This document shows, one piece after another, positions 21,785-31,760 of a DNA stretch of 64,000 nucleotides. Where the stretch lies: positions 72,003,754 to 72,067,753 of the forward strand of contig NC_081847.1 in assembly GCF_963259705.1 (NCBI RefSeq), in the 5' to 3' direction. This DNA comes from Myotis daubentonii. Its lineage: Eukaryota; Chordata; Mammalia; Chiroptera; Vespertilionidae. How positions within the stretch are numbered: position 1 is the stretch's first letter; the number at the start of each line of letters is the position of its first letter. The notes beneath the pieces are model-generated. The model was not told the origin of the DNA and made no database searches. It saw only the letters and a program-made list of their open reading frames with translations. The translations under genes and the position numbers were made by a program.

Positions 21785-22150
21785 TCTAATACACATATCT
21801 GAGCATGTCACTGCCTTGTCTACCCTCCAGGGGTTGGTCCCCCATTGTTCTCAGGGTGACATCCAACTCCTTAGCTTGCGTGTTTGGTCCCTTGAGGCCT
21901 GGACTGCATCTTACACCATTCTCTCACCCCCTCTGCCTGCAGCCTCTCTGAACCTTCTGCACTTAGAAGAACACATGGTGACCCCCTCACTCTGTGATTC
22001 TGCACCTGCCCTTCCCCTTTCCTGGAACCTCCTCTTAGGCCCCCCAACACCCTAACTCAGCATCTCATAGTTTGTAACGCTCTGGGTCCTTTCCCCAGGG
22101 CTGGGCGCAAGGTATGAAGGATCATTGAGTGAGTGAATGCGTGAATGAAT
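21785..22150 (+). repeat. L2 LINE 3' end
   Basis: 'ctctgcctgcagcctctctg', 'cttagaagaacacatggtg', 'ctttcctggaacctcctctt' and a final 'gagtgaatgcgtgaatgaat' tail fit the L2 3' UTR. Confidence 0.6.
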
Positions 22151-22221
22151 GGATAGAGAGATGAAATGCCATTTATGGTTAGTTCTTTTTTGGGGGTAGC
22201 TCTTCTCAAGTTCTAAGTTTG

Positions 22222-22253
<32 letters not shown>

Positions 22254-22749
22254 TGAGAAACATTGGAAGTGCTGGAGAAGAAAACATTCAGTGACCTTGA
22301 GGTAATCTTCACCCTCCCCCTTACCTCTTGCTCTTTCTGCCTTGCCATTGGCTGCCCATAGCTCTTGTCATTTCTCACCAAGATAACAAGATCATTAGCT
22401 TAACCACAAGGTGCTCCTTGGACCACCACATTCTGGTGAAGACCAGGACTCCCAGAATGTTCTCAGAAAGATACTCTTGACATCAGGTGGAGAACCCCAA
22501 ACTGTCACCTGACCGGTGACTAGAGTAGCTTTGTGTTTTACTCTGACCATCACAGAGCTCTGGAGATAGGCAGGGAAGCGTGGCATGCGTGGTCAAAAGA
22601 GAGGTCAGTCTTTGCTGCTTTGTTTGAATTTCATGCCATGTTGACCCCCTCACAGCCATGACCAGCTCTCAGTCTTCAAGAGGAGTGATTCCTTCAGTCT
22701 AAAGAACCTGACAAAGCTGTTAGTGCAGCATTGTGACTAAGGAACAGTA

Positions 22750-22920
22750 CTCTACTCACATTTATTGAGCACTTATCTTGCGCCAGGCCCTGGGCTGAGT
22801 TAGCACTTTTACTTGGATTATTTTAGTTTATACTCGTGGCAGGTTCTATTTCTTTACCCATTTTATAGTTAAGGCCACGGTCACACAGCTGGTAAGTTCA
22901 GATAATGCCTGAAGTATCTA
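22750..22920 (+). repeat. MIR SINE
   Basis: 'cacatttattgagcacttat', 'ttgcgccaggccctgggctg', 'tttacccattttatagttaa' and 'cacggtcacacagctggtaa' are MIR words. Confidence 0.8.
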
Positions 22921-24532
22921 CTACTATGCCTTATACCTTTCTGATCCTAAAGACTCAGAATTTTTCATATTGGGTTTAGGAATGATTCTAAATGTAAACA
23001 GAACATTTTAAACAGGAAACTTGATCATGGTTTTACTAGTAAACTTGACAGAAAGTGTGCCATGATGACAAACTAAGAAGGAAATCTTCAGTTGGGTGAG
23101 ATTGGATTTTAAGTGGCTTCATAGTCCACCAAGTTGTCTCCAGGCAATTTCTCTTCATGCTTCAAATTGGGCGATTCTGTTGGATTCAGTTGGATAAGCA
23201 AAATCTGTAATGAGAAATATTAGTGTTTCTAGATCTTTAGCTAAATCATAACATTTGGTACAGTGGATTTAATTTACATATCAAAGTTATGAAAGTGAAA
23301 TGATAAATAACTCATGAAGGCAAAAAATGGCTAAAGATAGAAGAAGAGTAAGATCTGATACTGCACGTATTTAAATTCAGAAGCCAATATTTCCATTCTG
23401 AGAACTGTTAAAATCAAATATGTGTTTCTATTTCCAAGTCAGAACAAAGGACTTTTTCTTCTCGAGATTTTGTTGTTGCCTCTGAACCCTTTTAATTGTC
23501 AAAGGGAAGAGCAAAACTGCTTAGCTGAAAGGCAGCTTTCACTTCTGCTTAAATTCTGCTTCAAATCTTGTTTAACCATTTGATTGCATGATCTCATGAG
23601 CTATAACCTGCTCTCCTTCTGGACTTCCCTGGCCGTTCATATTTTCAGATTGTTCTGGTTGCAATGATTTTTCTGGGGAAGACTCATCCAGGTTCAATTC
23701 ATGCTGATGTAGGAAGGATCTGTCCCCCTGAATTAGAATGAGATACTATTTTTATGACCTCTTAGGAGCTTCACAGTTACTGTGAGCTACAGATTTCTGG
23801 GTAGACTTCAAATTGCCAAAGCACACCTTGCCTCACAGCTTTTTCATAAGATGACTTTTAATCAGCTACCATCAATGTCTGCTTATGTGCTAGACTCCTC
23901 AGCAGGGGCACGTCTCTTCTCCTGGGCCCTCTCAGGAGGGGTATTGATGAGCGACTAAAAGTCACTGACTTCCAGAAACAAAAATAATTTAATTAGGCTC
24001 ATTTTGAAAGAGATGTAAACAGATGACTTCATTCCTCTGGTTTTATATTAATGGGAGGAGACAAAACAGCTCAGTACATGTTTCTTATTATTTTCATATT
24101 ATGGCCAAGAAAGAAAAAGGCAGCCCTGCGGAGAATAAGGGTGACAAGGATGTTAAGTTCAAAGGGAAGTCGAAGGAAGCTGAGCATGAAATGTAAAAGC
24201 AAAGAGAGACACAGATGGAGAAGCCAGAGCACAGTGAAGGGGACTCCAGAGCAGAACCCAAAAGGGCAGAGAGGCCCTGAGTGGCAACTGGAGGATGTCC
24301 TGCATTTCTGTAGATTTGGAGGCAAAAGAGCCCATGTTAATGATTTTTTTTTTTTGGGGGGGGGGGTCAGAATAAATTATCATAAGCTATTACCATGTTT
24401 TGCATGCTGTTAGCCAGTCTGCTTTATTGTTAAATGTATTTGAAGGTAAAAGTTTCCATTTCCATGAAACCTGAAGATGGCACTCAGGGAGGAGTGACCT
24501 GTTTTTAAAATTTTTTAAAAATTATGTTTATT
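22921..24532. other. Repeat-poor unique interval
   Basis: About 1.6 kb with almost no recognisable repeats apart from a T-run/G-run at 24341-24366. Three short overlapping frames at 24051-24413 on both strands look like chance. The low repeat load makes it a candidate for constrained non-coding DNA. Confidence 0.35.
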
Positions 24533-24734
24533 GCCCTAACAGGTTTGGCTCAGTGGATAGAGCGTCAGCCTGCGGACTCAAGGGTCCCAGGTTCGATTCT
24601 TAGTTGCGGGCACATCCCCAGTAGGGAGTGTGCAGGAGGCAGCTGATCGATGTTTCGCTCTCATCCATGTTTCTAACTCTCTATCCCTCTACCTTCCTCT
24701 CTGTAAAAAATCAATAAAATATATTTAAAAAAAT
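24533..24734 (+). repeat. Ves SINE, plus strand
   Basis: Starts 'gccctaacaggtttggctca', then 'gtggatagagcgtcagcctg', and ends in an A-rich tail. Flanked by atgtttatt at 24524-24532 and 24735-24743. It lacks part of the usual segment between the A/B-box region and 'gggcacat'. It sits at the edge of an L1ME remnant. Confidence 0.92.
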
Positions 24735-24744
24735 ATGTTTATTT

Positions 24745-25090
24745 TGCATTTGTGTTTTAAAAATATCACTTGCTCAGTGTCAAAAATTAGAAAGCTGTAG
24801 AATGGAAAATGTAGGGAACATACGGGAAAAAAAGTCATGACTCATACTTTGGACTATTTCCTCCTTCTATTTTACGTATAGGATTGTATGCTCTGTTCTT
24901 ATAAATGTAGGGTTCAACTGTGCATTAAGTTTCTCACTGTAACCTTTTGCAAATTTAACACACTGCCCCATACTTTATAGTTGACTGTTCCATCCCACAT
25001 ATTAACTTAGTAAAATACTTCCCTCTTGTTGGGTATGTAGGTTGTTTCCAATTATTGCTCTTAGAAGAATGTTCTAATGAATATTTTTGT
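24745..25090 (-). repeat. L1ME-like 3' UTR, minus strand, left part
   Basis: 'taaccttttgcaaatttaac', 'ttgttgggtatgtaggttgt' and 'ttccaattattgctcttaga' are antisense L1 words. The element breaks off near 25090 and seems to resume near 26815 ('taatctttgtgtatttctct'). Confidence 0.6.
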
Positions 25091-25210
25091 GTTAGGCAGA
25101 CATGAGCAGGGCAAGGATGACGGGCCAGGTACAGCAACTCACCAGAGCGGAAAGACCTGCATGCCTAGCAAGGGACAAAACTGGGGAAGCAAGAATCTTG
25201 CCCCTAGGGC

Positions 25211-25415
25211 CGTGGTCGGCAAACTCATTAGTCAACAGAGCCAAATATCAACAGGACAACGATTGAAATTTCTTTTGAGAGCCACATTTTTTAAACTATA
25301 TAGTTAGATACATTGTTATTAACTTAATTAGGGTACTCCTAAGGCTTAGGAAGAGCCACACTCAAGGGGCCAAAGAGCCGCATGTGGCTCGCGAGCCGCA
25401 GTTTGCCAACCACTG
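25211..25415 (+). mobile_element. Non-autonomous hAT MITE (family 3)
   Basis: Ends 'gtggtcggcaaact' and complementary 'agtttgccaaccactg'. Flanks share ctaggg (25204-25209 and 25416-25421), part of an 8-bp duplication with later changes. The interior contains 'gagccacattttttaaacta'. No coding capacity. Confidence 0.85.
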
Positions 25416-25494
25416 CTAGGGTAACCTATCCTCCCTTAGCATATCGCTGGTCATGTGGTTTGGACCCCTGATCTTTCACATTGTTGGTTTAGAC

Positions 25495-25628
25495 CAGCCG
25501 TGGGCAAACTACGGCCGGTTTGAAATGAATAAAACAAACAAACAAAGACCGTACACTTTTATGTAATGATGTTTACTTTGAATTTATATTAGTTCACACA
25601 AACGAGTCAAAAAGTGTGCCCACCCCTG
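25495..25628 (-). mobile_element. Deleted hAT MITE of family 1, reverse orientation
   Basis: Starts 'cagccgtgggcaaactacgg' and ends 'gtgtgcccacccctg', the family-1 ends in reverse. Flanks are gtttagac (25487-25494) and ggttagac (25629-25636), 7 of 8 matching. At 134 bp it lacks the 'ggagggccggaacaaaagca' segment found in the roughly 220-bp copies at 9622 and 33954. Confidence 0.9.
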
Positions 25629-26814
25629 GGTTAGACCCCCTGACCTTTTCCTCCCTAAAGACAACATCCAGGCCTCAGTTGTGTTTCAAGTGACTCCATG
25701 GCTGCCTCAGGACCAGCTACATTGACTACTGACCCCCTGCCCTGGCACCGACCAATCAGTGGAGACCACGACCCTGAAAGAGCACACCTGGGAAGCTGAT
25801 GAATATTCTATTGAGACCCTCCCCTGAGACCTCCCCTAAGATCTCCACCTGCTAGAGAGAGAGAAATACTTCAGGACAAAGGACCCAATGACTGCTCTCC
25901 CTCCAGGGAGCAAACCTTTGTCTTCCCCTTTGCTGGAGACCAATTCCAGCATGACAGCAGGGCTGCATCTGGGAATGGCTGAAGGCATTTCCCCAAACCT
26001 GAATAGGAGACATTAAATTGATTTCTTGGCTGCCAGACAGTTAAAAGGCCTCTTAATCTACATGTTATTGCCTCCTCCTGGCCAAACACCTGAACAGCCG
26101 TAGGCTAATTCCCCCATTCTGACAATGGACTCTGTACAAAACCCTGACCCTTTGAAGTGTATACCTCTGCCTTGCCTCAGGACAAGTTGTGTTAATAAAA
26201 AGCATGGGGCCCGGGGACAAAGAGAACCTAAGAGCTTAGACATAAGACCTTAGAATTTAGCTCCTTTAGCTAAGCTCCTCTGACCCCCAAATGCCTTTAA
26301 AAATTATATCTCGTCTCTAGACTCTTTTTTAGTCTCTGGACTCTTATTTAACATCTGTGCACAGCCTTCTCCGGATTCCTGAACCCTTCTTGATGCTGGG
26401 ACAAGAACCCCGGCACCCCTTCCCCTGCTTCCTCCTCCTAGGCACGTATCCCCTAACCTCTAAGTCCCCATGAGACTTGCAACCAGGGGAGCAATGGGTA
26501 TCAGCAGCTCGTCCAGGGCTAACCCCCTGAACCTGTCTCCAAGGCCCCCTATTCTCTGACTTCTCAGTGAGCAAAAGCAGCCCCGCCTAGGCTCTCCTGC
26601 TGCTTCTCCTATGCCCTTCCTTGTTTCACTGTCCTAAGTATATTTTTGCTGCCATCATGGACCCAGTACCCTTTGTCTCGGTGCTGTGTAACCCTTCCCT
26701 TTGGGTATCCCAGTCCCTCAACCTCTTTTTTTTTTTTAAATAAATTGAATTTTTCTTTAGTTACCATCTGAGATGGCTATTTAGCCTGCCCATGCACCAC
26801 TGACTTTAATCTTT

Positions 26815-26930
26815 CATTTTGGATATTAATCTTTGTGTATTTCTCTGATTATTTCTGATTGAGTCCCAGAAATAGGAAAAGAGGATAAAAAAATATATTT
26901 TTAAATGTGTTTAAGGTTCCTGAAGCACTG
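26815..26930 (-). repeat. L1ME-like 3' UTR, right part
   Basis: 'attaatctttgtgtatttct' and 'gagtcccagaaataggaaaa' continue the L1ME interrupted at about 25090. Confidence 0.5.
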
Positions 26931-26984
26931 TTCAAAATGGGGTTCACATGCGTTTCGTTTTAACAACATTTGAATGCTCTCAGC

Positions 26985-27600
26985 ATGGCCCATTCTGAGC
27001 TAGGTTGCTGGGGATTCAGTGGAGAGCAAAACAAACATAGAGTTTGCTTTCTGGAACATGCATTCCACTGGAGGAGACAGATACTGAGTAAGTAAAGCAA
27101 CAACTAACTTAAAAAATTACAGTCAGTTAAAAAAATTGTGTTAAATGCAAGGAAGGAGACAGGCAGGGAGTTGTAATATCTAATAGCAAGAGGACTGGTT
27201 AGTGGATACTGCTTTGAGATGCTATTTAAGCTGAGAGGGTGGTAAAAACCTGCTCTGGAAGAACATGGAAAGGGACATGCCATGTAGTGGAGAACGTCAC
27301 ATGCAAAGGCTCTGAGGTGGGACTGGGAACTGTTAGAAGGTGCATGTGGCCAGAGCGTAAGATGTGGAAGGAAAGAATAAGATGGGGTTGCGTGTGGGTG
27401 GTGGGCCTCCAACATGGGAGGCTTTGTGGGCCATTACTGTTGGGAGTTTGCATTTTTTTGTGGTAGGAGCACTGAGAAACCAGTGGAGGGAGAGGTGGGG
27501 CCTAGTTCACGTTTTAAAGAAGAGCCTGGCTGCTGCATGAATGGATGCCCAAGGGGATGTGCGTATCAGGAAGGACAGTGATGAAGGCACCTGTTCTCAG
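26985..27600 (-). repeat. L2-like antisense fragment
   Basis: 'gttgctggggattcagtgga', 'gcaaaacaaacatagagttt', 'atgcattccactggaggaga', 'gtcacatgcaaaggctctga' and 'tgtgggccattactgttggg' follow the antisense L2 3' region in order. Confidence 0.55.
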
Positions 27601-27684
27601 GATTGTTGGATCCAGCTTGGCAGCCTTGGACATCATTTTCAGGAACTTTGAGTGATATTTCCCTAAACCTGTATATTTTACATA

Positions 27685-28053
27685 CTAGAGGCCCGTTGCG
27701 CAAAATTCGTGCACTCGCGGGGGGGGGGGGGAGGGGTCCCTCAGCCTGGCCTGTGCCCTCTCGCAGTCGGGACCCCTTGCTCCTTACCTCCCACCTGCTC
27801 GCTGCTCCTTACCCCTCAGCTCACTGCTCCTTAGCGCTGCCCTGGAGGCGGGAGAGGCTCCCACCACTGCCGCTGCACTTGCCAGCCATGAGCCTTGCTT
27901 CTGGCTGAGCAGCGCTCCCCCTGTGGGAGCGCATTGATTATCAGGGGTAGCTCCTGCATTGAGTGTCTGCCCCCTGGAGATCAGTGCGCATCATAGCAAC
28001 CGGTCGTTTTGGTTGTTCTGCCATAAAGGTCGCTTAGGCTTTTATTATATAGA
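27685..28053 (-). mobile_element. Non-autonomous Helitron, minus strand (solitary)
   Basis: On the minus strand it begins TCTATATAATAAAAG and ends in CTAG (27688-27685), with a decayed palindrome around 'gcgcaaaattcgtgc' next to the end. Flanked by A (minus 5' side, plus T at 28054) and T (plus A at 27684). Its 3' region ('ctcagcctggcctgtgccct') is shared with the Helitrons at 29149 and 30602, and its 5' region ('ctcctgcattgagtgtctgc') with the one at 28328. No coding capacity. Confidence 0.9.
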
Positions 28054-28199
28054 TAGTACTGAATCCTCACATAAGTTATCTCATTATCATCATTTAAAAG
28101 GTTTTAGGGTTTTCTATTGCCTCTAAATGTCTTAGTGTTGGATCTAAAATGCTGCAAAATAAATGAAATAATTCAAAACTACATTTTATCCTGCTATTT

Positions 28200-28327
28200 A
28201 TTGATGTGATAAAATAATACATGTGTCTATATGTGAACAAAGAATGAGATTAAGAAATACTATTTGAAGTTTGTATCCCATTTTTCTGTTGGTGGACATT
28301 TAGGTTGCTTTCACTATTATAGATAAA
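28200..28327 (-). repeat. Ancient L1, minus strand, left of Helitron array
   Basis: 'tgttggtggacatttaggtt' and 'gctttcactattatagataa' are antisense L1M words. The same L1 appears to resume at about 31031, after the Helitron array, so the array was built inside it. Confidence 0.65.
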
Positions 28328-29148
28328 CTAGTGTCCTGGTGCACGGATTCGTGCACATTGAAAGGAAATTAATAATTAGAAGAAATATATATATTTTTAA
28401 ATATATTTTTATTGATTTTAGAGAGGAAGGGAGAGGGAGAGAGAGATAGAAACATCAATGATGAGAGAGAATCATTGATCAGCTGCCTCCTGCATGCCCC
28501 ACACTGGGGATTGAGCCTGCAACACAGGCATGTGCCCTTGACTGGGATTGAACTTGGGACCCTTCAGTCTGCAGTCCAATGCTCTATCCACTGATCCAAA
28601 CCAGCTAGGGCAAGAATCTTGCTAATGAAAAGAAAATAGGATTCTAACGAGTCTCCTATCTCCCTACTTCAGGACTTCTGTGAGGATCAAATGAAACGAG
28701 GCACGGGAATACGCTTCACAAAGATTTGGTTACACTGTATAATGTTTGCACCTGGCTATAAAGCAAGTTGGGTTCCTGGGCTGAAGAAACTACAAGGAGG
28801 CTAGTTGCTAGGGAGAGGAAGCCAGGTGTTGCTATGTGATGTCATTACCTGGTGCCCACAGTAACCATTTCGGGCTGGGCTGGGCTGTGGGCCACATTTT
28901 GTGCCATGGTGTCTTGGCAGCATTGGCTGTGATTTGGTAGGGTGTTGCTCTGGGGTGGTGGCTGAGCCTGTGTCTCACTTGGGGGAAGCCGAGTCTTGGT
29001 TTGTTGGCACCAGGTCTGTGGTGCCATTTATTTTTAAATGGCCAGTGCGCATCATGGCAGCTCCTGCATTGAGCATCTGCCCCCTGGTGGTCAGTGCGAA
29101 TCATAGCTACCAGTCGAACACACAGACACTTAGCCTTTTATATATATA
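28328..29148 (-). mobile_element. Tandem Helitron 1 (with Ves insertion)
   Basis: 3' end CTAG at 28331-28328 with an intact palindrome 'gtgcacggattcgtgcac' (28339-28356), flanked by A at 28327. The 5' boundary abuts Helitron 2 at 29148/29149. There its expected TC reads TA, a likely mutation. A Ves SINE (28389-28611) lies near the 3' end. The stretch after the SINE (about 28640-28740) resembles host MIR-like sequence and may be captured DNA. Confidence 0.82.
28389..28611 (-). repeat. Ves SINE inside Helitron 1
   Basis: The minus strand starts 'gccctagctggtttggatca' then 'gtggatagagcattggactg' and ends with a (GA)n/AT-rich tail. Standard Ves structure, near full length. Its insertion postdates the Helitron. 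A 60-codon frame over it is SINE-derived. Confidence 0.9.
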
Positions 29149-29975
29149 CTAGAGGCCCGGTGCACAAAAATTTGTGCATTCGGCGGCGGGGGGGGGGGGG
29201 GAATCCCTCAGCCCGGCCTGTGCCCTCTCGCAGTCTGGGACCCCTCGGGAGATAATGACCTGCTGGCTTAGGCCTGCTCCCGGGTGGCAGAGGGCAGGCC
29301 TAATCCCTAGGTGCAGCCCCTGGTTGGGCTCAGAGCAGGGCCGATTGGGGAGTTGGGGCGCCACCCCCTGTCATGCACAGAGCAGGGTGGATCGGGAGGT
29401 TGCGATGCCACCCTCAGTCACGCTCAGGGTAGGGCCAATCAGGGGGTTGGGGCGCTGCCCCCTGTCACGCACAGAGCAGGGCCCATCAGGGGGGTTGGGG
29501 CTCCGTACACTGTCATGCACAGAGCACGGCGGATCAGGAGGTTGGGGTGCCGCCTTCTATCACCCACAGAGCAGGGCCGATCAGGGGGTTGGGGCACTGC
29601 CACTGTCACACTCAGGGCAGGGCCGATGGGGAGGTTATGGCTCTACCCCATCACACACAGAGCAGGGCCCGTGGGGTGGGGGGGTTGGGGCGCCGCACCC
29701 TGTCACACACAGAGCTGCAGGGCAATCAGGGGGTTGGGGAGCTCCCCCTATCAAGCACAGAGCAGGGCCGATCAGGGGGTTGGGGCGCCTTCACCTGTCA
29801 CGAACAGAGCAGGGCCGATAGGGAGGTTGTGGCCCCACCCCCTGTCACACACAGAGCCGCAGGGCGATCAGGGGGGTTGGGGGCTGCCCCCTGTCACGCT
29901 GATCCTGGTGCCGGGAGGCCTCGCGGCTCCACTGATCCCGGTGCTGGGAGGCATATTACCCTTTTACTATATAGA
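29149..29975 (-). mobile_element. Tandem Helitron 2, minisatellite-bearing
   Basis: 3' CTAG at 29152-29149 next to 'ggtgcacaaaaatttgtgca' palindrome. The 5' end on the minus strand is TCTATATAGTAAAAGG at 29975. It directly abuts Helitron 3. Two thirds of its length is a 47-bp minisatellite (29331-29898). Reading frames of 215 and 222 codons across it are products of that repeat, not proteins. Confidence 0.88.
29331..29898. repeat. 47-bp minisatellite within Helitron 2
   Basis: The word cagagcaggg or a close variant starts at 29331, 29378, 29425, 29472, 29520, 29567, 29613, 29658, 29710, 29758, 29805 and 29852: twelve units, spacing 45-52, mostly 47. Each unit also carries 'gggggttggggcgcc'-type and 'cctgtcacgcacagag'-type words. 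Because 47 is not a multiple of three, successive units rotate through the frames, so all three plus-strand frames stay open together. Confidence 0.93.
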
Positions 29976-30601
29976 ATAGAGGCCTGGTGCATGGGCGGGG
30001 GCTGGCTGGTTTGCCCTGAAGGGTGTCCTGGATCAGGGTGGGGGTCCCCACTGGGGTGCCTGGCCAGCCTGGATGAGGGGATGATGGCTGTTTTCAGCTG
30101 GTCACACACCCTTCAGGGTGGGGGTCCCCACTGGGGTGCCTGGCCAGTCTGGGTGAGGGGCTGAGGGCTGTTTTCAGCCCGGGACTGAAGCTCCCAACTG
30201 CTCCTTTTTTTTTTTTAATTCTGGGCCAGCTTTAGCTCTGGCTCCAGCTCTGAGGCCTCAGCTGCTGAAAGCAGGTATCTGGTTTGTTTAGGTTCTATAA
30301 TCGAAACTCTGTATCAACTCCAGCTCTGAGATCCCAGCCTGCTGAAAGCTGGTTTCTGGGGTTTTGTTTAGCTTCTATATTTGTTACAATGTTTCAAACT
30401 GCAAGATCAGAGGCCAGCAAGGCAGACGGGGAACGTTGCAGTCCTCCGTCACTGAAGCAAGCAAGCCTCATGTTCAGTTTAAGCTGCCTGGCTGCCGGCC
30501 TCCATCTTGGCTGGCAGTTAATTTGCATATCGCCCTGATTAGCCAATGGGAAGGGTAGTGATCGTACACTAATTACCATGTTTCTCTTTTATTAGATAGG
30601 A
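29976..30601 (-). mobile_element. Tandem Helitron 3
   Basis: The 5' end on the minus strand is TCCTATCTAATAAAAGAG at 30601, then 'aaacatggtaattagtgtac', the same 5' type as the solitary Helitron at 1552. The 3' end at 29976 reads CTAT instead of CTAG and the usual palindrome has lost one arm, so this copy may be terminally damaged. It contains two internal duplications (30034/30114, and about 30240/30316). Confidence 0.85.
30034..30190. repeat. 80-bp direct duplication in Helitron 3
   Basis: The block beginning 'cagggtgggggtccccactg' starts at 30034 and again at 30114, with 'ctgttttcag' near the end of each. About 60 bp of each copy is nearly identical. A further looser pair, 'ctccagctctgag' onward, occurs at about 30241 and 30317. 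Confidence 0.88.
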
Positions 30602-30955
30602 CTAGAGGCCTGGTGCACAAAAATTTGTGCACTGGCAGGGAGGGGTGTCCCTCAGCCCGACCTGTGCCCTCTCACAGTCTAGGACCCCTCGGGAGATAAC
30701 CACCTCCTGGCTTAGGCTCGCTCCCCGGGTGGCAGATGGCAGGCCCGATCCAGCGGTGCCTGTCCCGCCTCCCCGGGTCGCACAGGGCAGGCCCAATCCC
30801 GTGGTTGGGGCGGGCCACGGATGGCGCTGCCCCACCCTGCCCGCCTGCAGTATGTAAATTTAACGCTCATCTTTGTTGGGTTAATTTGCATACTCTTCTG
30901 ATTGGCTGATGGGCATAGCAAAGGTATGGTCAATTAGCATCTTTGTTTTTTATTA

Positions 30956-30960
<5 letters not shown>
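30602..30960 (-). mobile_element. Tandem Helitron 4
   Basis: 3' CTAG at 30605-30602, palindrome 'gtgcacaaaaatttgtgcac' at 30613-30632. The 3' region ('ctcagcccgacctgtgccct') matches Helitrons 27685 and 29149. The 5' end reads 'actaataaaaaacaaagatg' on the minus strand and fades into a (TA)n(CA)n microsatellite, so its TC start is not resolvable. Confidence 0.85.

Positions 30961-31029
<69 letters not shown>
30956..31029. repeat. (TA)n(CA)n compound microsatellite
   Basis: About 21 TA units followed by about 13 CA units, immediately beyond the 5' end of Helitron 4. Confidence 0.97.
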
Positions 31030-31030
31030 T

Positions 31031-31760
31031 TTGATGAAGTTCTTCATACATATTGATCTATTTCTGGGGTTATCGTCTCTTAAAAAGTATGCCTTTGAAA
31101 AAAATTATTTAACCAAATAAAAAGCCAGCATAATTGTGTATCAGTTTAAACTCCATCTTTGATGATAAAGGTGTCCATTTCCTGACATTCTTGTCAACTC
31201 AGAATATTAATCTGTCTTTTTAATCTTATGCCTGTCCGTTAGTTGGGTGAATATATGTTACTTGGTATTTCTTTGATAATTTATTAGTTATATTATCTTT
31301 ACGTATAGGAAGTTACTTTGTTTTGTTCGTTGAACCTAGAACAGAACTTTGAAAGGTGCTTAGGAAATAGAGGATGCTCATTTAACGCTTGCTGGTTGAA
31401 TGAATGAAGACAGATTATTTGCCTTTCCCTTGTGAATTGGTTAATATCTTTTTTCCATTTTCTTGTTGGGACTGGTTGTCTTTTTCTTGGTAAGTTTTAG
31501 GAGCTCTTTATACATTATAGATAATAACCCATTGTCAGACACTTCATATAAGTTTCCTGAGTTAGTCATTTCTCTTTGTAATTGTAGTGATTTTTGCAAT
31601 AGTTTTAAAAACTTTTATGAAGTATTTCAATTATTGCCCTAATGGTTTCTGGCTTGGAAACCAGACTCAGAAAAACCTTCCCCAGCCTAAAATTATTACT
31701 TTTAAAGTATGAATTCACTCTTCATTTTTTTTTCTGTCAATAGATTTAGTAATAAACTAT
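31031..31760 (-). repeat. Ancient L1, minus strand, right of Helitron array
   Basis: 'tattgatctatttctggggt', 'ccattttcttgttgggactg', 'taggagctctttatacatta' and 'gtctttttcttggtaa' are antisense L1M words. A short MIR/L2-like tail ('gctggttgaatgaatgaaga') is embedded at about 31340-31410. Confidence 0.65.

Larger units (their letters stand above)
25092..26740 (+). repeat. LTR-like block (probable endogenous retrovirus LTR)
   Basis: Between the two halves of an L1ME lies a foreign block, itself carrying two hAT MITEs. LTR-like traits are a possible 5' 'tgttaggcag' edge, a CCAAT word (25749-25755), a polyadenylation-like 'taataaa' near 26193 and a pyrimidine-rich, low-CpG composition. No gag, pol or env frame is present, so it would be a solo LTR. 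A short stretch near 26507 weakly resembles a primer-binding site, but I do not rely on it. It could also be a different repeat class. Confidence 0.4.

Noticed and set aside
26505..26525. Primer-binding-site-like stretch downstream of the LTR-like block
   Set aside because: Only about eight consecutive bases fit the expected tRNA-Pro complement, and no retroviral genes follow.
29174..30164. Three overlapping frames above 200 codons
   Set aside because: They are the same 47-bp repeat read in three frames inside a Helitron. Gly/Pro/His-rich low-complexity product, no domain.
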